Counted from the first letter of the stretch, positions 16,591-26,354 are shown. The stretch: 64,000 nt of DNA from Sphingomonas sp. NFR15 (GCF_900103265.1 NZ_FMWX01000004.1:277495-341494); one strand, 5' to 3'. The notes: generated from the letters alone by a model not told the origin. A program made the numbers and translations.

Positions 16591-16998
16591 TCAGGTCGCG
16601 GCGGCGATGCGATAGGGCACCGCGACGAAACGGTGGTGCGCGTCAACGCCCTCGGCACGCCACACGCCGATCGCGCTGCCTGCCGTGATAAGCCACAGCT
16701 TTCCGTCCGCCGCCGCCATCGCCGCGTCGGTCGCGGAAGGGCGCACGTCGCCGCTCGGGTGCGAATGCCAGTAGCCGATCAGCTTCGCTCCGCCTGCCCG
16801 TTCGGCGCGCAGCGCGGCGAAATGTGCGGCGGGGTCGATCTCGAAGGTGCGCGCCGGGTCGGCCGCGACATTGGCGCACGGCTCGGCCCAAGCGATCCGC
16901 GTGCGGTCACCGAACAGCAGCCCGCAGACCTCGCGTGCGCCGTCTGCATGCGCGGCTGCGATGATGCGATGCAGCGCGGTGCTTGAAATCTCCAACAT
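16591..16998 (-). CDS. JAMM/MPN (M67 family) metallopeptidase
   Basis: A 135-residue JAMM-fold protein. The catalytic glutamate is in REVCGLLFGD and the zinc motif is HSHPSGDVRPSATD (H-x-H-x(10)-D type). Bacterial members remove ubiquitin-like or sulfur-carrier tails or act in cofactor synthesis; the substrate here is not evident. Its ATG is only 20 bases from the divergent rluD ATG. Confidence 0.88.
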   Translation of the reverse strand: MLEISSTALHRIIAAAHADGAREVCGLLFGDRTRIAWAEPCANVAADPARTFEIDPAAHFAALRAERAGGAKLIGYWHSHPSGDVRPSATDAAMAAADGKLWLITAGSAIGVWRAEGVDAHHRFVAVPYRIAAAT

Positions 16999-17018
16999 AT
17001 TCCCCAGATTCCTATTCT

Positions 17019-17966
17019 ATGGACCGGGGGGTTTCCACCATCGAAACATGCGTCGCCGCTACGGAAGGGCTGCGGCTCGACCGCGCGCTCGCCGACGCGT
17101 TGCCGACGATATCGCGAGAACGGCTCAAGGCGCTGATCTCGACCGGCGCCGTCACTGACGCGCAGGGCGTGCTGCGCCGCGATCCCGCCAGCAAGGCGGT
17201 GCCGGGCGGCCTCTATCGCGTCGTCGTCCCCGCCCCCACGCCGGCGCACAACACGCCGCAGGACATTCCCCTCAACATCGTGTTCGAGGACGATCACCTC
17301 ATCGTGATCGACAAACAGGCGGGTCTGGTCGTCCATCCGGCGGCGGGCAATCTCGACGGAACGCTGGTCAACGCGCTGCTCCACCATTGCGCCGGGCGGC
17401 TCTCCGGCATCGGGGGGGTCGCGCGGCCCGGGATCGTTCACCGTATCGACAAGGACACCTCGGGCCTGATGGTCGCCGCCAAGACCGACCGCGCGCATGA
17501 AGGTTTGGCGAAGCAGTTCGCGGCGCACAGCATCGACCGGCGGTATAAGGCGATCGTGTCGGGCAGGCCGTTGCCGGCGCAGGGCAGCGTCGATGCTCCG
17601 CTCGCGCGCAGCCCGCAGAATCGCAAGAAGGTCGCGATCGTCGCGGGCGGCAAGCGCGCGGTCACGCATTTCAGCACGCTCGCCCGGCTGCGAGACGCCG
17701 CGTTGGTCGAATGCCGGCTGGAAACGGGGCGCACGCATCAGGTCCGCGTCCACATGGCGTCGATCGGCCACCCCTTGCTCGGCGACCCGGTCTATGGTAG
17801 AACAAAACCAGCTCACCGGCCTGTTCTGGAAACGTTGAATTTCCGCCGGCAAGCGTTGCATGCGGCCCGTCTGGGGTTCATTCACCCGCTGGAAAGTAAC
17901 GCTTTGGCATTTGATAGCGAAATGCCTTCGGACATGCAGGAACTGTTCGATAGTCTTAACGTATAG
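17019..17966 (+). CDS. rluD: RluA-family 23S rRNA pseudouridine synthase (RluD-like)
   Basis: Converts uridines in 23S rRNA (RluD: helix 69) to pseudouridine. The 315-residue product has an S4 RNA-binding domain (LRLDRALADALP, about residues 17-75), and the catalytic motif GIVHRIDKDTSGLMVAAKT with the active aspartate. RTHQVRVHMASIGHPLLGD is the family C-terminal motif. I chose ATG 17019; an in-frame start at 16983 would overlap the divergent gene. RluD is the best match, but RluC-type specificity cannot be excluded. Confidence 0.9.
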   Translation: MDRGVSTIETCVAATEGLRLDRALADALPTISRERLKALISTGAVTDAQGVLRRDPASKAVPGGLYRVVVPAPTPAHNTPQDIPLNIVFEDDHLIVIDKQAGLVVHPAAGNLDGTLVNALLHHCAGRLSGIGGVARPGIVHRIDKDTSGLMVAAKTDRAHEGLAKQFAAHSIDRRYKAIVSGRPLPAQGSVDAPLARSPQNRKKVAIVAGGKRAVTHFSTLARLRDAALVECRLETGRTHQVRVHMASIGHPLLGDPVYGRTKPAHRPVLETLNFRRQALHAARLGFIHPLESNALAFDSEMPSDMQELFDSLNV

Positions 17967-18023
17967 GTTCAAGCGCGGACATCGCCTCGCTATTGGGATG
18001 TCCGTCACTAAGGGAGATTGATC

Positions 18024-18929
18024 ATGGCCACCGGCAGCAACGTACCGGCGACGATCCCCGCTCTTGGCGGTGAGGCAAGCCTCAACCGTTATCTGTCTGA
18101 GATCAAGAAGTTTCCGATCCTCTCGCCCGAGCAGGAATATATGCTCGCCAAGCGATTCGAGGAGCATGGCGATACCGATGCTGCGGCGCAGCTCGTCACC
18201 TCGCACCTGCGACTCGTCGCCAAGATCGCGATGGGCTATCGCGGCTACGGCCTGCCCGTGTCCGAGCTCATCTCGGAGGGCAATATCGGGCTGATGCAGG
18301 GCGTGAAGAAGTTCGAGGCCGACCGTGGCTTCCGGTTGGCGACCTATGCGATGTGGTGGATCCGCGCGTCGATTCAGGAATTCATCCTGCGCTCGTGGAG
18401 CCTCGTCAAGATGGGCACCACCGCCGCGCAGAAGAAGCTGTTCTTCAACCTGCGCCGGATGAAGTCCAAGCTCGACGCGTTCGAGGATGGCGATCTCAGC
18501 CCCGAGCACCTCGCCAAGATCGCGCACGATCTCGGCGTGACCGAGGCCGAGGTCACGAGCATGAACCGCCGCATGTCGATGGGCGGCGACACCTCGCTCA
18601 ACGTGCCGATGCGTGAGGATGGCGACGGCCAGTGGCAGGATTGGCTTCAGGACGACGCGCCCCTCCAGGACACCGTCGTCGCCGACGCGCAGGAGGCAGA
18701 TGTCCGTCACGCGATGCTCGAAAGCGCGATGACCGACCTCAACGAGCGCGAGCAGCACATCCTCACCGAGCGTCGCCTCACCGACGAGCCCAAGACGCTC
18801 GAGGAGCTGAGCCAGGTCTATGGCGTCTCGCGCGAGCGCGTCCGCCAGATCGAGGTGCGCGCGTTCGAGAAGCTGCAAAAGGCGATGATGCGGCTCGCCG
18901 GCGACAAGCGCATGCTCGTCGCCGCCTGA
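18024..18929 (+). CDS. rpoH: RNA polymerase sigma factor RpoH (sigma-32)
   Basis: The heat-shock sigma factor. The 301-residue product has region 2 (TSHLRLVAKIAMGYRGYGLP, FRLATYAMWWIRASIQEFIL), the RpoH box QKKLFFNLRRMK, and region 4 helix-turn-helix (LSQVYGVSRERVRQIEVRAF). The ATG at 18024 has GGGAG 8 bases upstream. It follows rluD by 57 bases. Alphaproteobacteria often have two RpoH copies; only this one is in the window. Confidence 0.96.
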   Translation: MATGSNVPATIPALGGEASLNRYLSEIKKFPILSPEQEYMLAKRFEEHGDTDAAAQLVTSHLRLVAKIAMGYRGYGLPVSELISEGNIGLMQGVKKFEADRGFRLATYAMWWIRASIQEFILRSWSLVKMGTTAAQKKLFFNLRRMKSKLDAFEDGDLSPEHLAKIAHDLGVTEAEVTSMNRRMSMGGDTSLNVPMREDGDGQWQDWLQDDAPLQDTVVADAQEADVRHAMLESAMTDLNEREQHILTERRLTDEPKTLEELSQVYGVSRERVRQIEVRAFEKLQKAMMRLAGDKRMLVAA

Positions 18930-19037
18930 GCGGTTGCGGTTCGGCGCCGGCGGCGCGATGATGCGGCATGCGAAACCGCCCACGCCCGACCGCGCCGGAT
19001 CACGGATTATGACACGCGTCGATCACGGCGGCGCACG

Positions 19038-19715
19038 ATGATCCTCCGGCTGATCGGCTGGATCTTCAAGCTCCTGCTTGGTTTCCTGCTCCTCTCGGTG
19101 GCGATGGTGGTCGTGTACCGCTTCGTGCCGCCGCCGGTGACGCTCACGATGCTGGCGGACGGGCTGAGCGGCCACGGCATCACCAAGTCATGGATGCCGT
19201 TGTCGCGCATCGACCCGGACATGCCCCGCGCCGTGATCGCGGGTGAGGATTCGCGCTTCTGTTCGCATCACGGTTTCGACGTCGCCGCGATCGAACAGGC
19301 CTATATGCGCAACGCGAAGGGCGGTCGCATCCGCGGCGGTTCGACGATCAGCCAGCAGACCGCCAAGAACGTCTTCCTCATTCAGGGCGGCGGCTATGTC
19401 CGCAAGGCGCTGGAGGCATATTTCACCGTCCTCATCGAAAATCTGTGGGGCAAGCGTCGCATCATGGAAGTCTATCTCAACGTCGCGGAGACCGGGATCG
19501 GCACCTACGGCGTCAACGCCGGGGCGATGCGCTACTTCCATCACGACGCGTCCTCGCTCACCCCAGCCGAAGCCGGTCGGATGGCGGCGGTGCTCCCCCA
19601 GCCGAAGAAACGCGCGGTGATCGACCCGCACGGCTTCGTCCGCCGCCACGGCAACGTGCTGTCGCGCCGGGTGGGCGTGGTGCGCAACGGCGGGCTGGAC
19701 TCCTGCCTGCGATGA
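19038..19715 (+). CDS. mtgA: Monofunctional peptidoglycan transglycosylase MtgA
   Basis: Polymerises lipid II into glycan strands at the inner membrane. The 225-residue product has one N-terminal anchor helix (residues 7-26) and the GT51 motifs AGEDSRFCSHHGFD (catalytic Glu), GRIRGGSTISQQTAKNVFL and KRRIMEVYLN. It lacks a transpeptidase domain, as expected. The ATG is 108 bases after rpoH. Confidence 0.94.
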   Translation: MILRLIGWIFKLLLGFLLLSVAMVVVYRFVPPPVTLTMLADGLSGHGITKSWMPLSRIDPDMPRAVIAGEDSRFCSHHGFDVAAIEQAYMRNAKGGRIRGGSTISQQTAKNVFLIQGGGYVRKALEAYFTVLIENLWGKRRIMEVYLNVAETGIGTYGVNAGAMRYFHHDASSLTPAEAGRMAAVLPQPKKRAVIDPHGFVRRHGNVLSRRVGVVRNGGLDSCLR

Positions 19716-19719
19716 CCCG

Positions 19720-19804
19720 CCGCCCCGGCGAAGGCCGGGGCCGCCACGCAATCTGGCGAAACATCCGCCGCGAACACAGCGGCCCGGGCCTTCGCCGGGG
19801 CGAC
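19720..19804. repeat. Palindromic repeat (family A) after mtgA
   Basis: Arms 19720-19743 and 19779-19804 are near-perfect reverse complements (GCCCCGGCGAAGGCCGGGGC and its partner, one or two mismatches), around a 35-base loop. The first arm starts 4 bases after the mtgA stop, so it can end the mtgA transcript as a hairpin. Confidence 0.85.
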
Positions 19805-19816
19805 GACGGTAGTCGC

Positions 19817-19849
19817 TCGACAACTAACCTATTAGAACATATACCGAAC
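19817..19849 (+). promoter_or_regulatory. SOS promoter with LexA box, probably leaderless
   Basis: GAACATATACCGAAC (19835-19849) is an exact GAAC-N7-GAAC alphaproteobacterial LexA box. It covers a plausible -10 TATACC (19840-19845), 17 bp from a -35 TCGACA (19817-19822). The predicted transcription start falls on the ATG at 19852, and no ribosome site fits between. Bound LexA would block the -10 and start directly. Confidence 0.78.
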
Positions 19850-19851
19850 GA

Positions 19852-21093
19852 ATGGCTCAGCTCGATACCCGCGCGAAACTCGAGATCCTCGCCGATGCCG
19901 CGAAATACGACGCGAGTTGCGCCTCGTCCGGTTCGGTCAAGCGCACCTCGCGCGACGGCAAAGGGCTCGGTTCGACCGACAGCGGCATGGGCATCTGCCA
20001 TGCCTATGCGCCTGATGGACGCTGCATCAGCCTGCTCAAGATCCTGCTCACCAATAGCTGCATTTTCGATTGCCACTATTGTATAAATCGCAAGAGCAGC
20101 AACGTCCGCCGCGCCCGCTTCACCGCCGAGGAGGTCGTGCGACTCACCCTCTCCTTCTATCGCCGCAACTATATCGAGGGGCTGTTCCTCTCCTCCGGCA
20201 TCATCGGCTCGCCAAACTACACAATGGAGCAGATTGTCGAAGTCGCACGCCACTTGCGCGAGGTTCATGAATTTCTGGGCTACATCCACTTGAAAACAAT
20301 TCCGGATGCCGATCCGGAACTGATCCACCAAGCCGGCATGTACGCCGATCGCATTTCGATAAACGTCGAATTGCCGACCGCGAGCGGCCTGAAGCGGCTC
20401 GCCCCCGAAAAATCGCAGGACCGGATCGAAGGCGCGATGGCGGGCATGTCGGATGCGATCCTCGACACCGCCGACGCGAAGAAGCGTTACAAATCCGCGC
20501 CGCGCTTCGCCCCCGCCGGGCAATCGACGCAGATGATCGTCGGCGCCGACGCCGCGACCGACCGCGATATCGTCTCTCGCGCGGCGGGATTGTACGATTC
20601 ATTCGGCCTCAAGCGCGTCTATTACTCGGCCTTTTCGCCGATCCCCGATGCGAGCGCGGTACTGCCGCTCCAGCGCCCGCCGCTAATGCGCGAGCACCGA
20701 CTGTATCAGTCGGACTGGCTGATGCGCTTCTACGCATTCAAGCCGGCGGAAGTCGCCGATGCCGCGGACGAAAACGGCATGATGCGGCTCGACATCGACC
20801 CCAAGCTCGCCTGGGCGCTCAAATTTCGCGGTTCCTTCCCGGTCGATGTCAACACGGCGCCGCGCGAAATGCTGCTGCGCGTGCCCGGCCTCGGCACACG
20901 CGCGGTCGATAAGATCGTCGCGGCGCGGCGCGGCCGACGGCTTACGCTGGCCGATATCGGGCGGCTGACGGTCTCGCTCGCCAAGGTGCGCCCGTTCCTG
21001 GTCGCCAGCGACTGGCGCCCGGTCGCGCTTTCGGACAAGGCCGATCTGCCGCTGCCCAAGCCGGCCGCGAAGCAGATGGAATTGTTCGGGTGA
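19852..21093 (+). CDS. Putative DNA modification/repair radical SAM protein (UDG-linked family)
   Basis: A 413-residue radical SAM protein of the family found next to uracil-DNA glycosylase-like genes. The cluster triad CIFDCHYC is at residues 70-77. The C-terminal third holds a helix-hairpin-helix segment (VDVNTAPREMLLRVPGLGTR, then AVDKIVAAR) that suggests DNA binding. Its substrate is unknown. The upstream LexA box and the overlap with udgX argue for a DNA-damage role. The ATG at 19852 is 2 bases after the LexA box, with no Shine-Dalgarno sequence. Confidence 0.88.
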   Translation: MAQLDTRAKLEILADAAKYDASCASSGSVKRTSRDGKGLGSTDSGMGICHAYAPDGRCISLLKILLTNSCIFDCHYCINRKSSNVRRARFTAEEVVRLTLSFYRRNYIEGLFLSSGIIGSPNYTMEQIVEVARHLREVHEFLGYIHLKTIPDADPELIHQAGMYADRISINVELPTASGLKRLAPEKSQDRIEGAMAGMSDAILDTADAKKRYKSAPRFAPAGQSTQMIVGADAATDRDIVSRAAGLYDSFGLKRVYYSAFSPIPDASAVLPLQRPPLMREHRLYQSDWLMRFYAFKPAEVADAADENGMMRLDIDPKLAWALKFRGSFPVDVNTAPREMLLRVPGLGTRAVDKIVAARRGRRLTLADIGRLTVSLAKVRPFLVASDWRPVALSDKADLPLPKPAAKQMELFG

Positions 21094-22487
21094 CGGGGCT
21101 CGCCGCCGACGCGATGCGCGTCATCGCGCTCGACGCCGAAGACGATTTTGACGGCTGGCGCGACGGCGTCCGCGCCGCGGTCCACGCCGATATCCCGCCC
21201 GAACGGATCGTGTGGCGTGTCGGCTCGGAGCCCGGCGAACTGTTCGGCACGCCCGCCCCCGCCGCCGCGCCAACGGCCGGTTTCACCGTGCCGCGCGCTT
21301 TCGTCGATCTCGCCCGCACGGCCATCCTCCATACCGACCGCGAGCGCTTCGCGTTGCTGCACACCCTGCTGGTGCGGTTGCTGGCGCGGCCGGGGTTGCT
21401 GGAGGACGCCGCCGATCCGCTGGTGCGCCGCGTCGAGGGTCTCGCGCGCGAGGTCCGCCGCGACATCCACAAGATGCGCGCGTTCGTCCGCTTCCGTGAG
21501 GTCGCCGAACCCGACGGCGCTCGCTTCGTCGCCTGGTTCGAGCCTGACTTTCATATCGTGCGCGCCAATGCCGGCTTTTTCATCGACCGGTTCGCGGCGA
21601 TGCGCTGGTCGATCCTGACGCCGGAAATCTCGATCCATTGGGACGGCGAAGCGCTCGCCGAAGGCCCCGGCGCAACCAAGGCGGATGCGCCCGACGGCGA
21701 TTCGGTCGAGGCGATGTGGCAAAGCTATTATGCCGCGATCTTCAACCCGGCGCGCCTGAAGGTCGGCGCGATGCTCAAGGAGATGCCGCGCAAATATTGG
21801 AAAAACATGCCGGAAACCGCGTTGGTGCCGCAGTTGATCGCAGGCGCGCAGGCGCGGGAGGCGGGCATGGTCGAGACGGCGCGCACGAAACCGGGTGGCA
21901 ATATCGAAGCGGCATGGGCAGCGCTGCGCGAGGAGGCGATGAGTTGCATCCGCTGTCCGCTCCATGCGCACGCCACGCAGACCGTGTTCGGCGAAGGTCC
22001 GGTCGATGCGGCGATGATGTTCGTCGGCGAGCAGCCCGGCGATCAGGAGGATCTCGCCGGCCGTCCGTTCGTCGGCCCGGCCGGCCAGCTTTTCGATCGC
22101 GCGCTCGCGGAGGCCGGGATCGACCGCGCCACCGTCTATGTCACCAACGCGGTCAAGCATTTCAAGTTCGAACAACGCGGCAAGCGGCGCATCCACGCCA
22201 AGCCCGACGCCGGCGAGATCACCGCCTGCCGCTGGTGGATCGAGCAGGAACGCGCGCTGGTGCGGCCGCGCCGGACGGTCGCGCTCGGCGCGACGGCGGC
22301 GCGCTCGCTGTTCGGCAAGGCGGTGACGATCAGCCGTGAGCGCGGCCGTGCGCTCGAACTGCCCGGCGGTGGCGAGGCGTGGATCACCGTTCACCCGAGC
22401 TACCTGCTTCGCCTGCCGGATCCCGCCGCCAAGGCCGAGGAATATGCGCGCTTCGTTGCGGACTTGAAGGCCGCCGCGCATACCTAG
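21090..22487 (+). CDS. udgX: DUF4130-UdgX fusion, uracil-DNA binding/glycosylase protein
   Basis: Residues 1-240 are a DUF4130 domain and about 275-465 a family-4-like uracil-DNA glycosylase domain. The latter has Fe-S cysteines C286 and C289 (CIRC), GEQPGDQED at 313-321, and the UdgX loop KRRIH at 365-369. In characterised UdgX proteins this His bonds covalently to the abasic sugar after uracil removal. HPSYLLR near the C-terminus is the second active-site motif. A GTG at 21090 overlaps the previous TGA; ATG 21114 is an alternative start. It is translated with the radical SAM gene. Confidence 0.92.
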   Translation: MTGLAADAMRVIALDAEDDFDGWRDGVRAAVHADIPPERIVWRVGSEPGELFGTPAPAAAPTAGFTVPRAFVDLARTAILHTDRERFALLHTLLVRLLARPGLLEDAADPLVRRVEGLAREVRRDIHKMRAFVRFREVAEPDGARFVAWFEPDFHIVRANAGFFIDRFAAMRWSILTPEISIHWDGEALAEGPGATKADAPDGDSVEAMWQSYYAAIFNPARLKVGAMLKEMPRKYWKNMPETALVPQLIAGAQAREAGMVETARTKPGGNIEAAWAALREEAMSCIRCPLHAHATQTVFGEGPVDAAMMFVGEQPGDQEDLAGRPFVGPAGQLFDRALAEAGIDRATVYVTNAVKHFKFEQRGKRRIHAKPDAGEITACRWWIEQERALVRPRRTVALGATAARSLFGKAVTISRERGRALELPGGGEAWITVHPSYLLRLPDPAAKAEEYARFVADLKAAAHT

Positions 22488-22591
22488 ATCAAGATTCCGC
22501 CGGATCATACCGCTTCCAGGAGCGTTGCTTTCTCCGATACGGTCTTGAACACGCCCGGCCCGGAGGGCGGGCACAGCGGATTTGCAACGGA

Positions 22592-25069
22592 ATGAACGAG
22601 ACGGAAGGGGGCGACCGGGAACGGCGTCGGTTGGAGGCGTTGGATGGCTATCAGATCCTCGATACGCCGCGTGAGCCGGCGTTCGACGAAATGGCGCGGC
22701 TCGCCGCCGATCTGTGTGGCACGCCGATCGGCGCGGTCAATCTGATCGGCGCAGGGCGGCAGTTTTTCAAGGCCGAGGTCGGTCTCGGGGTGCGCGAAAC
22801 CCCGCTCGAAACTTCGTTCTGCCGGCATGCCATTCTCGAACAGGATTTCCTGCTCGTGCCCGACGCGACCGCGGATCCGCGCTTCAACTGCAATCCGCTG
22901 GTGACGGCGGTGCCGGGCTTGCGCTTCTACGCGGGCGCGCTCCTCAAGACGCCGGACGGGCTCCCGATCGGGACATTGTGCGTGCTTGACACCCAGCCGC
23001 GAGAGCTCAGCGAGTTGCAGCAGCGCGCGCTGAAGGTTCTCGCCAATCAGGTGATGAGCCAGTTCGAGATGCGCCGCGCGATTCGCGAGCGTACCGAACA
23101 GGCCGACCGTTATCGCACGTTGTTCGACACGATGGACGAAGGCTTTTGCGTGATCGAGTTCGTCGGCGGCCCGCATGGCCCGTTGAGCGATTATGTCCAC
23201 GTAGAAGCCAATGCGGCATATGCGCTCAACGCCGGCATCCCGAACGTGGTCGGCCAGCGGCTGCGCGAGATGGTCGGCGACGAGGCCGATGATTGGGCGA
23301 GGCGCTATGGCGAGGTGCTGCGCACCGGCGTGCCGATCCGCTTCGAGCGCGAATTGGAGGCGACCGGACGCTATCTCTCGCTCTCCGCCTTCCGCATCGA
23401 ACCCGCCAGCCGTAAGCAGGTCGCGGTGCTGTTCCAGGATATCACCGCGCGGCGGGATGCCGAACTGGCGCTGATCCGCCTCAACGAAACGCTCGAAGCG
23501 CGCGTGGCCGAGGCGCTCGCCGAGCGCCGCCTGCTCGCCGACGTGGTCGAGGCGACACACGCCTTCGTCACGATCGTCGATATCGAGGGCAATTGGCTCG
23601 CCATGAACAGCGCCGCCGCGCGCGAGTTCGAGCGTCTGTTCGGCGTGCTGCCCCATGTCGGCGACAATCTCTTCGGGCTGCTCGCCGATCGACCCGAGCA
23701 TCAGGCGATGATGCGTGCCTCCTGGGCGCCCGCGCTCGCCGGAGAGGAGTTCGTGACCGTCGCGCAGATTGAGGGCGTGGACGGCGAGGCACGCTCCTAC
23801 GAACTACGCTTCAACGCGTTGCGCAATGCCGAGGGCGAGCGGATCGGCGCGTTTCAGTTCGCCTATGATGTGACCGAACGCCTGCGCGAGCAGGACCGGT
23901 TCCGCGCCACCGAGGAGGCGCTACGCCAAGCCCAGAAGATGGAGGCGGTCGGTCAGCTCACCGGCGGGCTGGCGCATGATTTCAACAATCTGCTCGCCGG
24001 CATCTCGGGGTCGTTCGAGATGATCGGAACGCGTCTTGCGCAAGGCCGCGCGGGCGATGTCGAGAAATATCTCATCGCCGGCCAGGGCGCGACCCGCCGG
24101 GCTTCGGCTTTGACGCACCGGTTGCTCGCCTTTTCGCGGCGGCAGACGCTCAGCCCGCGTTCGATCGTCGTCAATCGGCTGATGCGCGAGTTGGTGGAAC
24201 TGATCCAGCGCACCGTCGGTCCCGCGATCGAGGTCGAGACGGTCGCCGCCGCCGGGCTTTGGCCGGCGCTGGTCGATGCCAACCAGCTCGAGAACGCCAT
24301 TCTCAATCTCTGCATCAACGCCCGTGACGCGATGCCCGAGGGGGGCCGGATCACGATCGAAACCGCCAACCGCTGGATCGACCAGCGCACCGCCAAGGCG
24401 CACGGACTCGAGCCGGGCCAATATGTCACCGTCTGCGTCAGCGATACCGGCTGCGGCATTGAGAAGGACATTCTCGATCGGGTGTTCGATCCGTTCTTCA
24501 CCACCAAGCCGCTCGGCGAGGGCACCGGACTCGGCCTGTCGATGGTGTACGGCTTCGCGCGGCAAAGCCATGGGCATGTCCGCATCTATTCCGAGGTCGG
24601 CCAGGGCACGATGGTCTGCCTCTACCTGCCCCGCAACCTCGGTGACGAAGAACAGTCCGATCCCGAGCCGATCACGTCGCGAGCGCTGCGCGCCGCCGCC
24701 GAGAAGACCGTCCTTATCGTCGATGACGAACCGAGCGTGCGGATGCTCGTCGTCGATGCGCTCGAGGAACTCGGCTATGCCTGCGCCGAGGCGGCGACCG
24801 GCGCGGAAGGAATAGAGATTCTGCGCGGCGCCGGCCATGTCGATCTGCTCATAACCGACGTGGGCCTGCCCGGCGGGATGAACGGCCGCGAGGTGGCGGA
24901 GCGCGCGCGAGAGATGGTGCCCGGTCTGCGCATCCTGTTCATCACCGGCTATGCCGAAAACGCGGTTCTCAATCACGGCCATATCGGGCACGGGATGGAG
25001 GTATTGACCAAACCGTTCGCGGTGAACGACCTTGTCGGGCGGGTCGATCGACTGTTGCGCGATGGCTGA
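22592..25069 (+). CDS. Hybrid sensor histidine kinase/response regulator
   Basis: An 825-residue soluble hybrid kinase. Domains in order: GAF (about 15-165), two PAS (about 175-290 and 320-440), a phosphoacceptor helix with His462 in GGLAHDFNNLL, an ATPase domain (NLCINARDAMPEGG, GTGLGLSMVYG) to about 690, and a receiver domain with Asp756 in LITDVGLPGGMNG. There are no membrane helices, so the signal is probably intracellular. The ATG at 22592 begins conserved GAF-linked sequence. dadA follows after 21 bases; no separate response regulator is nearby. Confidence 0.92.
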   Translation: MNETEGGDRERRRLEALDGYQILDTPREPAFDEMARLAADLCGTPIGAVNLIGAGRQFFKAEVGLGVRETPLETSFCRHAILEQDFLLVPDATADPRFNCNPLVTAVPGLRFYAGALLKTPDGLPIGTLCVLDTQPRELSELQQRALKVLANQVMSQFEMRRAIRERTEQADRYRTLFDTMDEGFCVIEFVGGPHGPLSDYVHVEANAAYALNAGIPNVVGQRLREMVGDEADDWARRYGEVLRTGVPIRFERELEATGRYLSLSAFRIEPASRKQVAVLFQDITARRDAELALIRLNETLEARVAEALAERRLLADVVEATHAFVTIVDIEGNWLAMNSAAAREFERLFGVLPHVGDNLFGLLADRPEHQAMMRASWAPALAGEEFVTVAQIEGVDGEARSYELRFNALRNAEGERIGAFQFAYDVTERLREQDRFRATEEALRQAQKMEAVGQLTGGLAHDFNNLLAGISGSFEMIGTRLAQGRAGDVEKYLIAGQGATRRASALTHRLLAFSRRQTLSPRSIVVNRLMRELVELIQRTVGPAIEVETVAAAGLWPALVDANQLENAILNLCINARDAMPEGGRITIETANRWIDQRTAKAHGLEPGQYVTVCVSDTGCGIEKDILDRVFDPFFTTKPLGEGTGLGLSMVYGFARQSHGHVRIYSEVGQGTMVCLYLPRNLGDEEQSDPEPITSRALRAAAEKTVLIVDDEPSVRMLVVDALEELGYACAEAATGAEGIEILRGAGHVDLLITDVGLPGGMNGREVAERAREMVPGLRILFITGYAENAVLNHGHIGHGMEVLTKPFAVNDLVGRVDRLLRDG

Positions 25070-25090
25070 TCGTATCGGAGTCTGTGCGGA

Positions 25091-26341
25091 ATGAAGGTGA
25101 TCGTCCTCGGCAGCGGCGTGATCGGCGTCACCTCGGCCTGGTATCTGGCGCGCGCCGGGCATGAGGTGATCGTTGTAGATCGCCAAGCCGGGCCGGCGCT
25201 CGAGACGAGCTTCGCCAATGCCGGAGAGATTTCACCCGGCTATGCCTCGCCCTGGGCGGCGCCCGGCATTCCGCGCAAGGCGGTGAAGTGGCTGATGATG
25301 CGCCACGCCCCGCTGATCCTGCGCCCGCAACTCGACATGGCGATGCTGCGCTGGCTGGCCGCCATGCTGCGAAATTGCACAGCCGAGCGCTATGCGATCA
25401 ACAAGGCGCGCATGGTGCGCGTCGCCGAATATAGCCGCGACTGCCTGGGCGCGCTGCGCGCGGAAACCGGCATCACCTATGACGAACGGATGCTCGGCAC
25501 GCTGCAACTGTTCCGCGAAGCCAAGCAGCTCGACGGCACCGCCAAGGACATCGCGGTTCTGAGCGAAGGCGGAGTGCCGTTCGAACTGCTCGACCGCACC
25601 GGCTGCCTCGCTGCCGAACCCGGCCTCGCGAACAGCGATGTGCCGATCGTCGGCGGCTTGCGCCTGCCGCACGACGAGACCGGGGATTGCTTCAAGTTCA
25701 CCAACCGCCTCGCCGATCTCGCGGCGGCGCACGGCGTGATGTTCCAATATGGTCGCACGATCGCCCGGCTGGAAAGCGAAAGCGGCCGCATCTCCGGCCT
25801 TGTCACCGATGCCGGGCGCCTTACGGCGGATGCCTATCTGGTCGCACTCGGCAGCCACTCGCCCGCGCTGGTCCGCCCGCTTGGGCTGAAGGTGCCGGTA
25901 TTCCCGGTGAAGGGCTATTCGATCACCGTGCCGATCACCGATCCGGACCGGGCACCGGTCTCCACCTTGCTCGACGAGAGCTACAAGGTCGCGATCACCC
26001 GGCTTGGCGATCGTATCCGCGTCGGCGGCATGGCGGAGATTTCCGGCTTCAACAACCACTTGCCCGAAGCACGTCGTGCCACGCTCGAACATTCGGTCGG
26101 CGGGCTGTTTCCGAACGCCGGCGACTTGCAGGCCGCGACCTTCTGGTCCGGCCTGCGGCCGATGACCCCGGACAGCACGCCCGTGATCGGCAAGACCGCC
26201 CTGCCCAACCTGTTCCTCAACACCGGCCACGGTACGCTCGGCTGGACGATGGCATGCGGGTCAGGGCGGATCATCGCCGACATCATCGGCGGGCGCGAGC
26301 CGGATATCGAAACGGGCGACCTCGCGCTCGATCGCTATTGA
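25091..26341 (+). CDS. dadA: D-amino acid dehydrogenase
   Basis: A membrane-associated FAD enzyme that oxidises D-amino acids to 2-oxo acids. The 416-residue product has the N-terminal dinucleotide motif [19 protein letters not shown], and [20 protein letters not shown], which is characteristic of DadA. The C-terminal FAD contact is [17 protein letters not shown]. An alanine racemase, the usual partner, is not present; a 3-hydroxyacid dehydrogenase-like gene follows 13 bases downstream. Confidence 0.92.
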   Translation: MKVIVLGSGVIGVTSAWYLARAGHEVIVVDRQAGPALETSFANAGEISPGYASPWAAPGIPRKAVKWLMMRHAPLILRPQLDMAMLRWLAAMLRNCTAERYAINKARMVRVAEYSRDCLGALRAETGITYDERMLGTLQLFREAKQLDGTAKDIAVLSEGGVPFELLDRTGCLAAEPGLANSDVPIVGGLRLPHDETGDCFKFTNRLADLAAAHGVMFQYGRTIARLESESGRISGLVTDAGRLTADAYLVALGSHSPALVRPLGLKVPVFPVKGYSITVPITDPDRAPVSTLLDESYKVAITRLGDRIRVGGMAEISGFNNHLPEARRATLEHSVGGLFPNAGDLQAATFWSGLRPMTPDSTPVIGKTALPNLFLNTGHGTLGWTMACGSGRIIADIIGGREPDIETGDLALDRY

Positions 26342-26354
26342 AAGGACGGACGAC

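Noticed and set aside
16779..18983. Minus-strand open frame of 734 codons opposite rluD and rpoH
   Set aside because: Antisense to two conserved genes, with no recognisable domain.
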